From Blastomussa wellsi (taxonomy: Eukaryota; Cnidaria; Anthozoa; Scleractinia; Plerogyridae), in the NCBI GenBank assembly GCA_947652115.1, contig OX393565.1, positions 8,298,622-8,362,621 on the forward strand: 64,000 nucleotides of DNA, written 5' to 3'. This document shows positions 11,801 to 22,076 of this stretch, one piece after another. The translations under genes and the position numbers were made by a program. Position 1 is the stretch's first letter, and each line of letters begins with the position of its first letter. A model generated the notes under the pieces. The model worked only from the letters and a program-made list of their open reading frames with translations. It did no database searches and had not been told where the DNA came from.

Positions 11801-14800
11801 CTTTTTTAAACGCAAATTAATCGCACGAGCAAACATTTCGTGTTGCCTAGCAACATCAGGTATGAACACCGTGGGCCCAGTCCCGTCTCGAAGGCGAGAT
11901 TCGTCATCGACTGGAACTTATTCCCCCAACTATAAAAGTTGTTGTCATTATTTCCAACCTCTTCCCCATTCCTTCATTGTGTCCTACACTCGAGAGGCCC
12001 AGTTGCCTCTGAAGTCTTCGCAAACAACATTAATTAAACACGGAGAAGGGCGAAGAATGAATATGTGTGTGGATGACTTTTGTGATAGACCTTATTCACG
12101 ATCGCCGCCATGTTTGCTTTCACATTGTAATGCAAATTAGGCACGTGATTTGTGAAGGGGCTAACAATCCTAAATGATAGCCATGCTTTGGTTTCTGTTT
12201 TGTGGTTTAAATAATATTATTCTAAGTTTTACTCAATTTTGGCACTTTATAAAAAAGAAAACGGCTTGCGTAGTTAACACGTCAAAGTATCGAGCAACTA
12301 TTTCAAACTAACTTTAGAAATAAATCATCATTCCATAACTTGGCTCTCAAATGTGGCTTTACCGCAGATATTTCACTATATAGACCGTCCGATTTTCCGA
12401 GAAACGGCATCATTTCCCGTGTTTGCCCCCAAGCACACAATGTGACTAATTTGCAATCTAATATGAAAACCATCATGGCGGCTATCGTGAATATGGTCGA
12501 TGAACAGATAAAGGAATTCTTGTTGCGTGTTTTGTGGTTCAGTTTTATCCTTGGTTCAAATTTGATTTTCATTTCAAGGCCCACGTGAGCCAAGTAGCGG
12601 GGGGAAGGGGTGGCGGAGAGAAAGCTTCGCGCTTTTCCTTTCCGCATGGAAATAATTAACGAGAATTCCGTAGAGACAAATTAATATACACGTTCAACGC
12701 TTCAAACGCAACTGATGATTTTAAAGTTTCTAACAGATCGTAGTCCAGTCTCTGACAATGGTAAACCAAACGATTTTCCATATGGGCTTCGTTGTTGGTT
12801 ATTACCGCATGATTGAATTTCCCGGAATGACCACTGACATACGTAATCAGGGGCGTAGGTTGGTTTTTCCGTCTAGGACACACGGAAGGAGAAGGTAATC
12901 TAGAGCCGAAGGCGCGAGCCACTGAGCGGGTGGGGTGGGCCACTGAGCCACTGAGCGGGCGGGTGAGCCACTGAGCCACTGAGCGCCCCCAGACCATTTT
13001 TATTTTTAGGGCCTTGGAAATGCCATTTCCCATGTTTTTTAGGGGGAATTTTCATAAGTCAAGGCATGCGAGGTACGCACGTGCGTATATGGTCGCTACG
13101 CCCCTAACTAATTCTTCGTTTTTGGTATTTTAGACAACGAATTGAAATGCTGCAAAAGAGAAACGCTTGTTCCACAAAACTTTTCATAAAAATGTTCACT
13201 GACACCTTAGACGTTATACTCTAACACGAACTTACCTCACCATGTTGAAGAAAAGGAGTTGATTGTACGAGAACGAGCGTAAAGGCAAGGACAAATTTAA
13301 CTTTCATTGTTGTGAGGAAAGAATGCACAGTAATCAATCACTCGACAGTGAATGTTGCGTTTTTCGACCTTTTTCGCGGAGTATCGCCTTTAAACTGAAC
13401 ACATTCATGTGTTCGGATCGAAACTGACGAATCACGTGATATAGGTCTTTTGCTAAGAGGTCCGCTTGTTAAAAAATCCAGTTTTTGTGAAGTAATGGCT
13501 GATAACTGAAAACCTTTTAGATATTACCCGTTCCACGTCGCCTCCTTGGTAAATAGTAATTCTCGTCAGTTTCGTCCCTTTCAAATCTTCACACAACTTA
13601 TTATTGGCGCTTACAAACAAAATGTGTTATGTTTTAAGTAAATTTGTTTCTTATTCTGCTTTTTCGTTTATGACTTTCTTTTAGTTTTTTTTATTCTTTG
13701 ATATTGCCATTTGTACCGTAAAAAGTGGGGGGCTAAAGCCCCCCCCCCAGCCCCTTCCTCTGCGCGGTCCCTGCTGAAACTTAGTAGGGAGCTTAAGATA
13801 CCACGACGGCGACGTCGTGGGCAACGTCGATAAAAAAATGAGTTTATATTTTACCTACAAATCTCGCGGTACCCTAAAGTCATTTAATTTGTTTATCGCT
13901 GTCAAAGCTATCACGAAACTGAATCTAGAACACAACGATGAATTCGAAATAAAAATTTAAAAAATTAGCCGTCGTGGCTCACGTTCTCCACACAACGCAG
14001 AATCTGGTCATTTCACGTTGTTGTTTTGCAGAGGACAGCAAAGAAATGAACAAAGAATTATAACGCACGTGCAAAGCCATTGTTCTCCTCATTAAACCTT
14101 TTGTTTAGTGGCGTTGCCGTTGCCGTTGCCGTCGTGGTTTTCTTAAGCTCCCTATCACACATTACCATACTCCAAAACAAAGGAAATAACATTATTATGT
14201 TTTTCTCGCAGGAAGAGTACATCAAGCTTGTGTCACAGTTTAAGCTGGAAACATCGATAAGAGATGAAGTAGCTGAATTCTCCAGGGGGCTTAATGAGGT
14301 TAGTTTTAGTCAAGAAAGAACTGCTTTACTGCTGGACAATATGAATCAAATCTCTTGGAGTACAAGAGAAATGAGACCATATCCCCATCAATTGGTAGAT
14401 CAGTTAAGATCCTAACTATTATGTAACACAGATTTTTATTCACACTTATTTCGATTACAAAATACTGTACTTCATTCGACTGAAGGCTGCAAAATCGGCG
14501 CTAAAAGTCTTAAGTAGCAGGATTTGTATATAAAAGAAATTAATCAGTGTACAATTTCTCTTCATTTTAGGTCATTCCTCGTGATTTGCTGTCGTTGTTT
14601 ACAGCTGATGAATTTTCACTGTTGGTTGGCGGAGTGACTAAACTTGATGTGGAAGACTGGAAAAAACACACTGTGGTAATTGCTTGTTATCGTTGATGGC
14701 CAAAAGTGATGGCCGAGAGTGACGTTTCTGACCATGAACAGATTGAGTTGTCTTACACAAAGCGTTGAATCGTTGGAGCCTCGGCAGCCACTGAAAGGGC

Positions 14801-16526
14801 TGAAGCTCCAACTATTCCACGCTTCGTGTACGACAACTCAATCTGTTCATGGCTAGAGGCGTCCCTCGGCCATCCCTTTTAGCCATAACCTTATCGTTGT
14901 CGCTTGTACGAAACGAAACAATAGACTTCAGGGTGCGTTTCTTTAACAAAATCCAAGATTAGATTCGGAAATCCGAAAACGGATTTTGCGATTCTTTAAT
15001 GAACAGATTAATCCAAGTTCACTCGGATCATGGTGCATCAAAGGAACCGAAGAATCCTTGCCCAGAGTGGATTCTTCGGTTCCTTTGATGCACCACGATT
15101 CGAGTGATCTTGGATTAATCTGTTCATTAAACTCAAACGCAAAATCCGTTTTCTGATTTCAGAATCCAAACTTGGATTTTTTTTTAAAGTAACGCACCCT
15201 GAGAGTGAGTTCAGATGTCAGTGACTTGGACAAAATACTAATTGGATACTTGTCTCAGTTCCTACAAAACGTCATTTTCTCGTTTGCAGGGTCTTTCAAG
15301 ATGGGAAAATCCTGACCGCAAAACAGGCCATTTCCTTGTTGCGTTTTGCCTCTGTTTTAAAACGAGGCTTTATATGAAAATGAGTTTGATTTGCATGACA
15401 ATGACAATGAAAATGCAGGTGAAACTTATCGGTGATGCTCCATATACCAAGTCAATATATGTGATACTTCACTGTGTCATTTTATTGTGTGAAGTCTCTT
15501 GTGCTATTGTTTATGGGCTAGGCCCCATTGCTTTTTTCTTTGTGACGGGCTTCGGGACTTGCTATTGACTTGGTATATGGCGCTCGACCCAACTTACCGT
15601 GGTTTCGCGCAAAGTCACTGAGGCAAAAAGCAACTCGGATTGGCCTAGTCCAACGTTAGGAGCAGTCAAATCTGCATTATTTTCTTTTCTTTTTCTGGAA
15701 CAATATGTAATCTTATTGTTCATTTCTTTTTTTTTTTTGCTCCCAGTACCGGGGATGCTCGCCTGAACATGACGTCATTAGGTGGTTCTGGAATGTCGTG
15801 TCGCAGCTAAAAGAAGAAGAAAAAGCTTTGCTGATGAAGTTTTCCACTGGCTCGCCTTGTGTTCCCCTTGGCGGTTTTGCTGCTCTAACGGTATAAATAT
15901 GGATAGGATTGAGCCCTGAAAATAACATTTTACATGGCTAGGCTATCACTATAAACCACTAAATGCTCATGTGTTTTTAACGCATAGTTTTTGGCTTCAC
16001 GTCTCTTTGAGGAAATTTTCTTTTGTTTTCCAGGGTTTGTCAGGACCTACATTATTCACCATCCTGAATATCGAAGGACTGAATAAAGTAAGTGTTTTTG
16101 CGTAGTTAGCTATATCTTCAGTCAAGACATTCGTTTTATTTGCGTGATTCATCAGACTGGCTGACTTACTCACTGATCGACCCTGAACCAACGGGACCAA
16201 TCAGCGGACTGTCTGGTAGACTGACTGACTGACTGACTGACGGACGGACCGACTGACGGACCGACCGACCGACCGACCGACCGACCGACCGACCGACTGA
16301 CCTTCTGATAGAGTAACTGGCTGACTGTGTCAGGCTGACTAACTGACATTTTTTCGGTTGATGTTAAGTGTTTTGTTTGATTCTTTTCGTCATCTTTGTA
16401 CAGATTCCAATGGCGTCCACGTGTTTTAACATGTTGAAACTGACCAGCTACAGTTCGGAGAAGCACTTGAAGGATAAACTGCTGATCGCGATACGACATG
16501 GTGCCGAGGGATTCTCATTTGTATGA
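2872..16526 (+). CDS. HECT-domain E3 ubiquitin ligase, 3' ten exons
   Basis: HECT ligases take ubiquitin from an E2 onto a C-terminal cysteine and pass it to a substrate. Exons with GT-AG borders and matching phase: 2872-3014, 7975-8077, 8832-9342, 10105-10251, 10924-11130, 14212-14298, 14571-14675, 15747-15890, 16034-16087, 16404-16526 (stop TGA), about 540 codons. HECT landmarks in order: LQVTFKDEPG, GPKREFF, LRFIGRMLGFAI, ILGMPLSHPDDL, DLDLPFSVD, IRWFWNVVSQL, LMKFSTGSPCVPLGGF, and the catalytic-cysteine box ASTCFN in the last exon, ending EGFSFV. Exon 8832-9342 inserts about 130 acidic, Ser/Glu-rich residues into the N lobe. The 5' part and any substrate-binding domains lie upstream, left of or beyond the BEL element. 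I could not assign a subfamily. A Gypsy element fills the first visible intron and several foldbacks occupy later ones. Confidence 0.85.
3262..3417 (+). repeat. 5' LTR of the Gypsy element
   Basis: 156 bp, TGTAAGC...CGTCA, preceded by the duplication CTACC. It contains short GGAATGTG-type repeats, a TATATATAA box near 3344 and an AATTTGAAG-rich segment. It is very short for a Gypsy LTR. Confidence 0.95.
3418..3435 (+). other. Gypsy primer-binding site
   Basis: TGGTGTCAGGAGTGGGAT begins at the first base after the LTR, as expected for tRNA-primed minus-strand synthesis. I recall this motif from many animal Gypsy elements. Confidence 0.75.
3487..7551 (+). CDS. Gypsy Gag-Pol polyprotein, single intact frame
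   Basis: 1354 residues from ATG 3487 with no frameshift between Gag and Pol. Gag occupies about residues 1-200. A double CCHC-like knuckle (CKNCGG...; CLHCGKPNHFEKVC) lies at about 224-260. Protease has IDTGAKCNVV near 329. Reverse transcriptase has IRICIDPRDLN near 511 and the catalytic box IIVDDLLVWG near 610 (VDD in place of YIDD). RNase H has VDASKSGLGA near 758 and TDHKPL. Integrase has the zinc-binding HKGHPG...CQPC region near 970 and a D,D-35-E core: SADIFEWDG (1034), TDNGPQF (1088), GLAENA (1122). The C terminus is proline-rich with no chromodomain visible. All catalytic residues I looked for are present, in line with a recent insertion. The start follows the primer-binding site by about 50 bases. 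Confidence 0.95.
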   Translation: MADGLRKPDPLSFEGNVALNWKHFVQEVEIFIAAAHGDKDDKTKAYILLNLAGREAIEKEKSFVYAPAVLDEDGTVRVQEESRESVEVLKRKFAEICDPRGNVVMERHKFNTRVQKDGEPFQSFVADLRILANTCEYGALKDELIRDKIVCGVTSAHVRKQLLKERDLTLDRAIDIGIANELSDRNNCELSAKVGDSKEEIHSVGKERKFSKRGSKKDLKIQNCKNCGGSHVAKQKSCPAFGKKCLHCGKPNHFEKVCRSKRFGEHSNNRRDGTGQRPTRRRPVDEVYPQFPADQEEGLFIIDAITSKPGNKREIYCTMEINGQEVEIKIDTGAKCNVVTLDLFKRIRRNENIDQTKAVQLVAYGGDTLSTLGTAYFQVYLKSMSRSLEFHVVDKPVTPLLGLSDALSLNLIQLHSEVHEVDTTDAFRAAVFDEYKDLFQGDLGNLPVVYKMRLDPNATPVVRPPRKIPLAMEDSVKAELNRMVKIGAITPVSEPTEWVSQMVAARKKDGSIRICIDPRDLNQAIRRPHHPMRTVEDVASRMPNATVFSTLDARSGFWQIKLDQESSLLTTFSTPFGRYRFLRMPFGITSASEVFQRSMEELFAGYPCAIIVDDLLVWGEGTPDHDANLKKVLQRAREVDLKLCAKKCKFRLDRVSYVGHQFTRGGLKPDEAKVTAIREMPTPADPESLRRFLGMANYLHKFISNFSDKSAPLRELLRNDTHWSWGPAQQRAFEALKADISQTPVLKYFDPSKSTTLSVDASKSGLGAVCLQDGHPVAFASRALTEAQTRYAQIEKELLAALFACKKFHDFIYGRQVIIETDHKPLTAIVSKPLHSAPARLQRMLLQLQKYNLKFVYKKGTELYVADTLSRAYIEGDSDSVDDEQIDILSFTSISSARMAELQKHTLEDPVMQKVSGFIVNGWPGKSKSVPPEIQPYFPIRDELIVDDGIIFKGLRVVVPQSVRKEYVQQLHKGHPGVDATKIIAREVVYWPSMIHDIESAISLCQPCNSARPHQQKEPLLIHPVPDLPWSFVSADIFEWDGMQYLILVDSYSGWFEMSTLRDLSSKAVIKKMKNHFATHGIPCKLLTDNGPQFSSREFQSFAGEWSFEHVTSSPYFPQSNGLAENAVKQAKNLLDKCKKDGSDPLLGLLNLRNVPRDQTLGSPAQRLMSRRTRCVLPVAKKLLYPRALNSKDVSSRLELKRQQQKLYHDQHAKPLQPLSPQQVVRLQTNRGYEKVGVVKQPTSHPRSYIVQAGGKEYRRNRRHLLPVSEPAPNPFNHHAAADDDVPLSTPSPVKSPPKLTEVPVVPQQSPARSPARPQVPTRPQGSSSGESQPYVTRSGRMSKPNPKYQDFVT
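7678..7687 (+). other. Gypsy polypurine tract
   Basis: GTAAAGGGGGA lies immediately before the 3' LTR start at 7688, the usual primer for plus-strand synthesis. Confidence 0.75.
7688..7843 (+). repeat. 3' LTR of the Gypsy element
   Basis: Same 156-bp sequence as 3262-3417 with one base difference that I can see, followed directly by the second CTACC copy at 7844-7848. Confidence 0.95.
8260..8292. repeat. (ATTC)n microsatellite
   Basis: About seven uninterrupted ATTC units in an intron of the HECT gene. Confidence 0.8.
9410..9760 (+). repeat. Foldback element with a Crypton-like N-terminal coding fragment
   Basis: Inverted segments around AGTATAAATCTACTAG (near 9418-9436 and 9635-9652) enclose an ATG at 9531 that opens MAAASSRFRNVREEDLGRLL and stays open for about 30 plausible residues before entering repeat sequence. 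I recall cnidarian tyrosine-recombinase (Crypton/DUF3504-type) proteins beginning in a similar way, so this may be a nonautonomous element that kept the first exon. It lies in the HECT intron between exons 8832-9342 and 10105-10251. Confidence 0.35.
9825..10040. repeat. Dispersed CCAAT-rich repeat
   Basis: The block from ttgctctggttttgc to aattaccttgg has paired CCAATCAG/GATTGG motifs and a CG-rich core (CTCGCGCGCG). I recall near-identical blocks as an abundant interspersed repeat in cnidarian genomes. It codes for nothing I can see. Confidence 0.5.
10258..10484. mobile_element. MITE with 9-bp target duplication next to a splice donor
   Basis: TATCAATAT occurs at 10258-10266 and again at 10476-10484. 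Between the copies the termini are imperfect inverted repeats (CATTCTCGT... / ...ACGAGAGTG, with CCCCAGAAGCC against GGGCTCTGGG). A 9-bp duplication suits Mutator-like MITEs. The insertion begins 6 bases after the GT of the HECT exon that ends at 10251, and leaves that donor intact. Confidence 0.65.
11461..11667 (-). pseudogene. Repeat-borne coding fragment related to 53.87-54.05 kb
   Basis: A 68-residue frame with VGFKFEDRLERLEGKGKG resembles the residues KFGFRLEDRLEAKAQSRR of the frame at 53699-54076, on opposite strands 42 kb apart. Both have nearby non-coding sequence of the form CTCGGGCCGCAAAT.ACACTAC. I read them as two copies of one dispersed family whose first exon survives here. The family is unknown to me. 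Confidence 0.4.
12088..12498. repeat. Foldback element (about 410 bp)
   Basis: Inverted ends of about 55-60 bp, from GACCTTATTCACGATCGCCG through GCAAATTAGGCAC at the left, mirrored at the right by GACTAATTTGCAAT through CGGCTATCGTGAATATGGTC. No ORF of note inside. It lies in the long HECT intron 11131-14211. Confidence 0.6.
12905..12990. repeat. GAGCCACTGAGC minisatellite
   Basis: Several imperfect tandem copies of GAGCCACT / GAGCGGG units, GC-rich against an AT-rich background. Confidence 0.75.
13785..14154. repeat. Foldback element with TA at both ends
   Basis: TA|GGGAGCTTAAG at 13785 is mirrored by CTTAAGCTCCC|TA ending at 14154, and the arms continue with ACCACGACGGCGAC against GCCGTCGTGG. 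The TA flanks fit a Tc1/mariner-type duplication. It ends about 60 bp before the HECT exon starting at 14212. Confidence 0.6.
14687..14899. mobile_element. MITE with 9-bp direct repeat next to a splice donor
   Basis: TTATCGTTG is present at 14687-14695 and 14891-14899. The enclosed ends are inverted repeats, ATGGCCAAAAGTGATGGCC against GGCCATCCCTTTTAGCCAT, and further in CATGAACAGATTGAGTTGTC is mirrored. The insertion begins 11 bp after the HECT exon that ends at 14675. Confidence 0.65.
14929..15201. repeat. Foldback element with CAGGGTGCGTT termini
   Basis: CAGGGTGCGTTTCTTTAA at the left is mirrored by TTTAAAGTAACGCACCCTG at the right, with further mirrored blocks GATTAATCCAAG, GAAGAATCC and GGTTCCTTTGATGCACCA. 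No clear target duplication. The same terminus occurs near 38730-38750 in a DTWD1 intron. Confidence 0.65.
15440..15580. repeat. Short foldback element
   Basis: CCATATACCAAGTCAAT (15440) is mirrored exactly by ATTGACTTGGTATATGG (15564-15580). The interior codes for nothing recognisable. Confidence 0.6.
16210..16303. repeat. (GACT)n/(GACC)n simple repeat
   Basis: GACTGACTGACTGAC passes into a run of GACC units inside a HECT intron, between exons 16034-16087 and 16404-16526. Confidence 0.9.
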
Positions 16527-18858
16527 CCTGTGCATCCAGCTCTACACATCATCACCAAACAGGTACTGACATCTCAGCGAGTGTTGGTTGCGCTTATTCG
16601 ACACGTTGCCGAGGACTTCTCAGACGTGATCGTGAAGGGCGTTGGTTCCAGAAAGAATATTAGTTTTCTTTCACTTTTGAACTGATTGTCAACTGATTGT
16701 AATCGGGCATTTTACAGACGTTTTGGCGTCAACAGTAAATTACTAAACATCGTAAAGAATGGACATTGGTAAATGTATGATTAGCTTTGACTGATTTAAT
16801 CGCCGAACTGAGCAAAAATCCGACGTTATCATGTGCTGTTATAATTCATAACCGTCACGGCTGTTTGTTTATCGGAAATTTCTAACGGTTTTTGAAATCT
16901 GAAGTGTTTTGTTATATTGAGACAGGCGGCAATGTTCTGGTTTTATCTCGTGATGTCTAACCCAGTTGCGGCCTATTGCTCTGCAAAATTAACTTATATC
17001 GCAAGCTGCTTGTGTGTGGATTTTGGTATTTTTGTTTACTGTTGTTTTGGTAGCAGAAGGGATAAACTTTGGTCTAGTATAAACGATAGTGCAGAGAAAT
17101 AAAATATATAGCATTGCGTGACTGTAGGCAATTCATATTCATCACCAATGATTTACAACTACAACGAAAATGTAATTTCTGTTTTGAAAATGATGAATGT
17201 TGTGCAGTTAATAATAGACATGTGCGGAATCAAGACGTACAAGTGAGGTACGAAAAATTTAGTTTCCAATTGATGTTGATGTTGTTTTGCTATTGTGTGG
17301 AGAAGGGAGAAACAACTTTGGTTAAATAAAACATGAACCTACGAGAAATGTGTTTTCGTGAATTTGCTGGTTGGAGGAGTGAGTGAGCCACAACGCCTGA
17401 TTTATAGCCGTCAAACGATGAAGGAATATATCACTGCCATGAAAATTGTACCGTTAAACCACAATTGTGGGTCGTGACGCTTCAGTTTAAAGAATTAAAC
17501 AATCTTTCCATCGTTATGTTTATTGGACAGGCTTAAAAGTGCTACGCATGCGCATACGTGAAAGCTTCCTCCCCTAATACATGCTAAGGTAGAGCAAACG
17601 TTTTGTTATTTAAACTATCGATTATATTCATTAAGATTCTCCCCCGATGTACCTTATAATTTTCCAGTGATTGAGTGACTGATAATTTACACAGTTCTTC
17701 ACGAAGTAAAACTCTCGTCTTTGGGGTTGTTACTACTCCGTTTAAACTTTGCTGTTAAGTTTCATTTTTCAATTTTATTTTTGGCATGTTGGACTGGTCT
17801 GTAACGTTGAACTAAATTGCTTTGGATATTGACTGCTGTATTTTTGATAAAGTTCCATGTATTGGGCTGAGCGCTGTGCTTCGAGATTGCCATTCAAGAC
17901 GATTCGAAATTTAATTTTCTTTCGCGGATTAATAGAAATTGGTGACAAGCGAAATATAGGCGATGTACGTGACGAGCTTTAAGCTTTGCTGTGAGGAAAT
18001 TTACGGTGATAGCAACAGCTCGGTATCGGTAAATCTAGTTAGGATAGATTTCGTTCAAAAAGCTTTTAAAAGCAGGCTTTAGCTCATGCAAATTGCAGTC
18101 CAATTCTCTTCGATAATGACGCATTTGGACAGTAAATGTCAGTTTACATCTTCATTAATACAAGACGTCCATTTCTATTCGAGTCTTGAAATTCAGCAAC
18201 TGACATGAAATGGGCTGTGAAGAAAAGTTTATACGGAATAAGCTTTATCATGACTCAGAACGATGAACAAAATCAAGCGAAATTAAATAGGTCGACCCGA
18301 TCGTCAAGAAACGAAAAACAACAACTCAACAAAGATATCCCTTTGAAATTTTTAATGACGTGAGTATTTTTTATGAGTGATTTTATTGCTCTTCTGTCCA
18401 CAACCACTCAAGCGAGCCTTTACAACTGTTATGCTAAATAGGCCTGTGTGATGTAATCCTTTGGCAGACACTTATTCATACATGTGAAAAATAAAAATCA
18501 TTCCGCCCTACGCATGCTTTTGGCACTCGCGCGCTCAAAAAGTTCCGGTTTGAGGGAAATGAGTAGCGAAGCGTGAGCGACGAAGAACATGTTGTTCTAA
18601 GAACTGCAACAATTATTGGATTAACGACGAAACACAGGTTTCTTAACTATTACTTGGATATGAAAAAAAAACTGCGCTTTATTATCAGCATAATGTTTAA
18701 TTTTCAATCAGTGTTGTTGGGTTTGGCAAGCTTATGATTGCATAGTAATTCTGCTTGTGCACGGTTTTGTATTTTCGTAGCAAGACGACTTATATTAATG
18801 GAAAGTGGTTTCAACCTGCTACCTACAGCTGTTATGTTTTCTCCGTGGCCTTGGCGAA
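16527..18858. other. Intergenic: HECT 3' flank and C2 gene 5' flank
   Basis: AT-rich. AATAAA-like signals near 17099 and 17325 could end the HECT transcript. Near 16563-16640 a stretch partly echoes the last HECT exon (ATTCGACACGTTGCCGAGG against CGATACGACATGGTGCCGAG), perhaps a decayed duplicate of the terminal exon. No other gene seen. Confidence 0.5.
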
Positions 18859-21731
18859 ATGCTTAAGATGAAAAGCTTGGCCCTTTGTGCTATTTCATTC
18901 ATATATTTTAGCGTGTACAGTCCAATTGAAGGGGAGACAACTTCGAAGCCATCATCAGACACCAGCACTCAATTTACAGGTAAAACTCTTTATCATTCTT
19001 GTTTACGCTGAATACTTTTCAGAGTTTATTGTCTTCTTTTCTTCGTAAAAATTGCTTTGTAGTGCATGTAGATAGCTCATTTTGCTGATGAATATTCTCC
19101 AACAAAATGTTTAAAATATTCGCCCTCTCGTGAAAGTACAGCAGTTTTGATATAAAGCATTTTCACGGAACATTATGTGAAATAAACTTGGTTCATATAC
19201 GGAAAAGTCAATATTATTTTCGAAGGGCGAGTGTGAGCATTCAATACTGATTTTTGTAGCCGCAACCTAACGAGAATTATTTACGTGGCACCGACTTAAA
19301 ATTTTCCGCAATCCTTAAATTTCATCTCAGTGGATGTTTTTGCCTACGGTGACCATAATTAAACACGTCCTTATTGCTAAGCAAACGACAGCACTTTGAT
19401 CCTCTACGAAACAATGCAAATTTTCAGCTTTTGTTTAAAAAGTTCCGGGGCCATGAGGACAAAAGGCTTCATGGACAAAAATAAAATATCGCCATTGAAA
19501 AACTACAAAAAGCTAAAGAAATTGATGTAATGAACCGAGACGAGTTTAAAAATTCGCAAAGAAAACCCTTTAAATTCGGTTAGTTTAAAGCAAGGAAACA
19601 CTTTTCAAATAATTGAAATCCTAAAACCGAGATTGCTAATAAATATATTCTCCCTCAGAATTCACAAAATCAGATAGTATGTTGCAAGCGGATTAGCAAC
19701 TATTCTGGTTAAAACGGCTTTATCACGGCCGGCATAGCCAGTGGAATAATTAAGACTTTGAGGAAAAAATTAGGCAGCAACCAATTGTACACCTTGGAAG
19801 AGCTTTTGTTCTTATTAACCTCGACAACTATGGGAAGTGGTTAGTGCTGAATGTTAAAAAAAAAACTTGCTACCACAACAAAACTATTAAGTATTTCCAT
19901 AGCATTTTGTGAAGTCGTTTTCGCGATGACAGCGATCCCAGGAGGTAAAATTGGTTCTGTTTTCTATTTTATTATCGTAATTTCAAAGTTCGGTCGGTAC
20001 TTGCCTGGATGTCTAACCGGCGTTTTACGGTTAAACGTTCGTTTATTCAACACCTGTACTCGGTTGTCGGTTTTCTTGGCTTTTAATTTATTTTATATTT
20101 TGTGTTCGAATTAATATCGCAAATGTATAAATTTCTGATCGTCCAGCAAAACATCACTTAAACATGTATCGATGAAAGTAAATTATGCCTTGCAAATCAA
20201 TAAAAGTTTCTATACCTTGATTATTGTTTTTTTATTATAGCCGTTCATTACTTTTGTTTTGGCGAGCGCTCCTCAGAAAATAAAACTGGATTTTCTTGTT
20301 TCCTTTTTATCTCGGAACATAAAAGCGTTTTTTCTATACAATTTGTACCTATTTATATACAAGAAAGTAATCTATAGTACGTTTTCCTTTACATATAATT
20401 CATTTGGGTAAATTTGTTTAGTTCACGAATTTGTATCGCTATTGTTATCGTTATCCAATTTTTGCTTATAAGCGTGGGGCCACATTTTCGACGGCGGTGA
20501 TGGTTTTTGTGTTCGATAGAAAGATAGATCTCGGTTAGTCAGCGATTGCCTTTTCGGTCATCATGGTTGGGTGACAAAATAGAAAAAAATAATTTAAACT
20601 CTTAATTTCTGGGTTACCGTCATGACATTTATCGGGTTTCAGCGCCAGCTACAGAAGGTTTATTTCACCTATCGTGGTTTTCATTTCTTTCACCACAATA
20701 ATTGTAAAAAAATATGCGAAAGGCCTTTTGATATTCTGAAAACTGAGCCGACGACTTTTAGGACGAGATCGTGAAATGCCGATTGTTTACCGTAATTTTT
20801 CCGAGTTTGCTTTATGCGTTTTGATTTCTCTTTTGCAGTTCCACAGCCAGCTATCATATTTTTGGGATTTCTTGGAGTGTGTCTCGCGCTTGTGTTTATC
20901 TTGTACAAAATACTTCATTCCGAGATATGCAAATTCGACCGAAACAGACTGGGCGGTATTCAAGAGGCGGACTACTTGGAGCTCGGCCAATCCCCGACGA
21001 CTATAGGCGAGGACTCACTGGATGAATCTGACAGTGCAGTTCTGCTTCAACCGGAGACGACGACAAGTGACAGAGACAGCGAAGACGCTTTACAAAAGCC
21101 GCAGTTTGTTAAGAGCAAAAGTTTGAGCGATCTGTTCAATGAGAAACCGCGTCAGGTTCCTGCCCAGAGAAAGCTGACCCAGTGGGAACGACCTTCTATT
21201 GAAGCTGTGAAAGCTATCAGCCATCTGAACGTTCTTTCGGCTTATGGCGATACAGCCAGCGCTCAGCGTTTGAAGCGAAAACCTCGTGAATCAAGAGGAG
21301 AGATTAATTGTGTCGCGAAGCTTCAAGTTTCCGTCGGATTTTCCCAGACCGCGCAGAGACTGGAAGTGACTGTTATTCGTGTGCAAGACTTTCCCGAGGA
21401 GATTTCCATCAGCAGCGCTTCTTCGGGGATGTCAATTCACCTGACATTGATACCGTCGAAGAAATATCGATTCAAAACGAAGACGAAGGCGACCTCCGAT
21501 GTCACAATTAACGAAACGTTCGTCATGCGCGGTGTAACTTGGAACGAGTTGATGGAGAGCAGTCTTCGCTTTCGGATTTACGCGCAGGGTTCGGTGAAGA
21601 CAGGAAAATTACTCGGAGAAACACAAACACATCTGACAGATTTTGATTTGGATGATATCGTGTCCACAATGTGGATTATGGTGCCACCCGCCGAGGAACA
21701 AAAGAAATCCTCCAAGCAACGCAAGCATTAA
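18859..21731 (+). CDS. Single-pass membrane protein with a C2 domain
   Basis: Two exons, 18859-18979 and 20839-21731, joined in phase across a GT-AG intron, give about 338 residues. Exon 1 encodes a signal peptide (MLKMKSLALCAISFIYFSVY) and a short Thr/Ser-rich ectodomain. Exon 2 opens with a membrane helix (AIIFLGFLGVCLALVFILY), then a juxtamembrane region, an acidic Ser/Thr-rich linker (about residues 80-140), and one C2 domain from about 205 (LQVSVGFSQTAQRLEVTVIR) to about 325 (LDDIVSTMWIMVPP). The Ca2+-binding aspartates of active C2 domains are not evident, so calcium-independent lipid or protein binding is more likely. The layout resembles a synaptotagmin with one C2 in place of two. 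The C terminus is basic. Met 18868 is an alternative start; either gives the same signal peptide. Confidence 0.75.
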
Positions 21732-22003
21732 ATAGAAGCATCTGTGTTAGATAAAAAGACGCCTTACGCAAAGTTTGTTGATTAGATCTTGATATCGGTT
21801 GTTGGCTTTCCAAATCCCGCCAACTAAATAGCTCAGTGAAAAAATAAAAATGACAAACTATTTGTTTGAGAGAATTTGGGCAATTCACACTTTCACTGAT
21901 CTTCATCCGTAGTTCAAATATGAATATATTTCATACATTTTACGTCATTTCACCCCTCAACTGAAAATATGTAATCAATAAATTAACCTCGCTCCCAATG
22001 TGT

Positions 22004-22076
22004 GGCTTTATAGCTCAGTTGGTAGAGCATCGCACCGCTATTGCGGAGGTCGCGGGTTCAAATCCCGTTAAAAACC
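22004..22076 (+). tRNA. tRNA-like sequence, probably a tRNA-derived repeat
   Basis: The A box (TAGCTCAGTTGGTAGAGC) and B box (GGGTTCAAATCCC) are complete, and a T run follows. The 3' acceptor strand (TAAAAACC) pairs poorly with GGCTTTA, and the loop CCGCTAT lacks the invariant T33. I therefore favour a tRNA-derived SINE head or pseudo-tRNA over a working tRNA, and give no anticodon. Confidence 0.5.

Noticed and set aside
15242..15568. 108-residue plus-strand ORF with hydrophobic C terminus
   Set aside because: It reads through a foldback in a HECT intron; exons 14571-14675 and 15747-15890 join in phase without it.
16170..16499. 109-residue minus-strand ORF with Ser-Val-Gly-Arg runs
   Set aside because: It is the translation of the GACC/GACT simple repeat, antisense to the last HECT exon.
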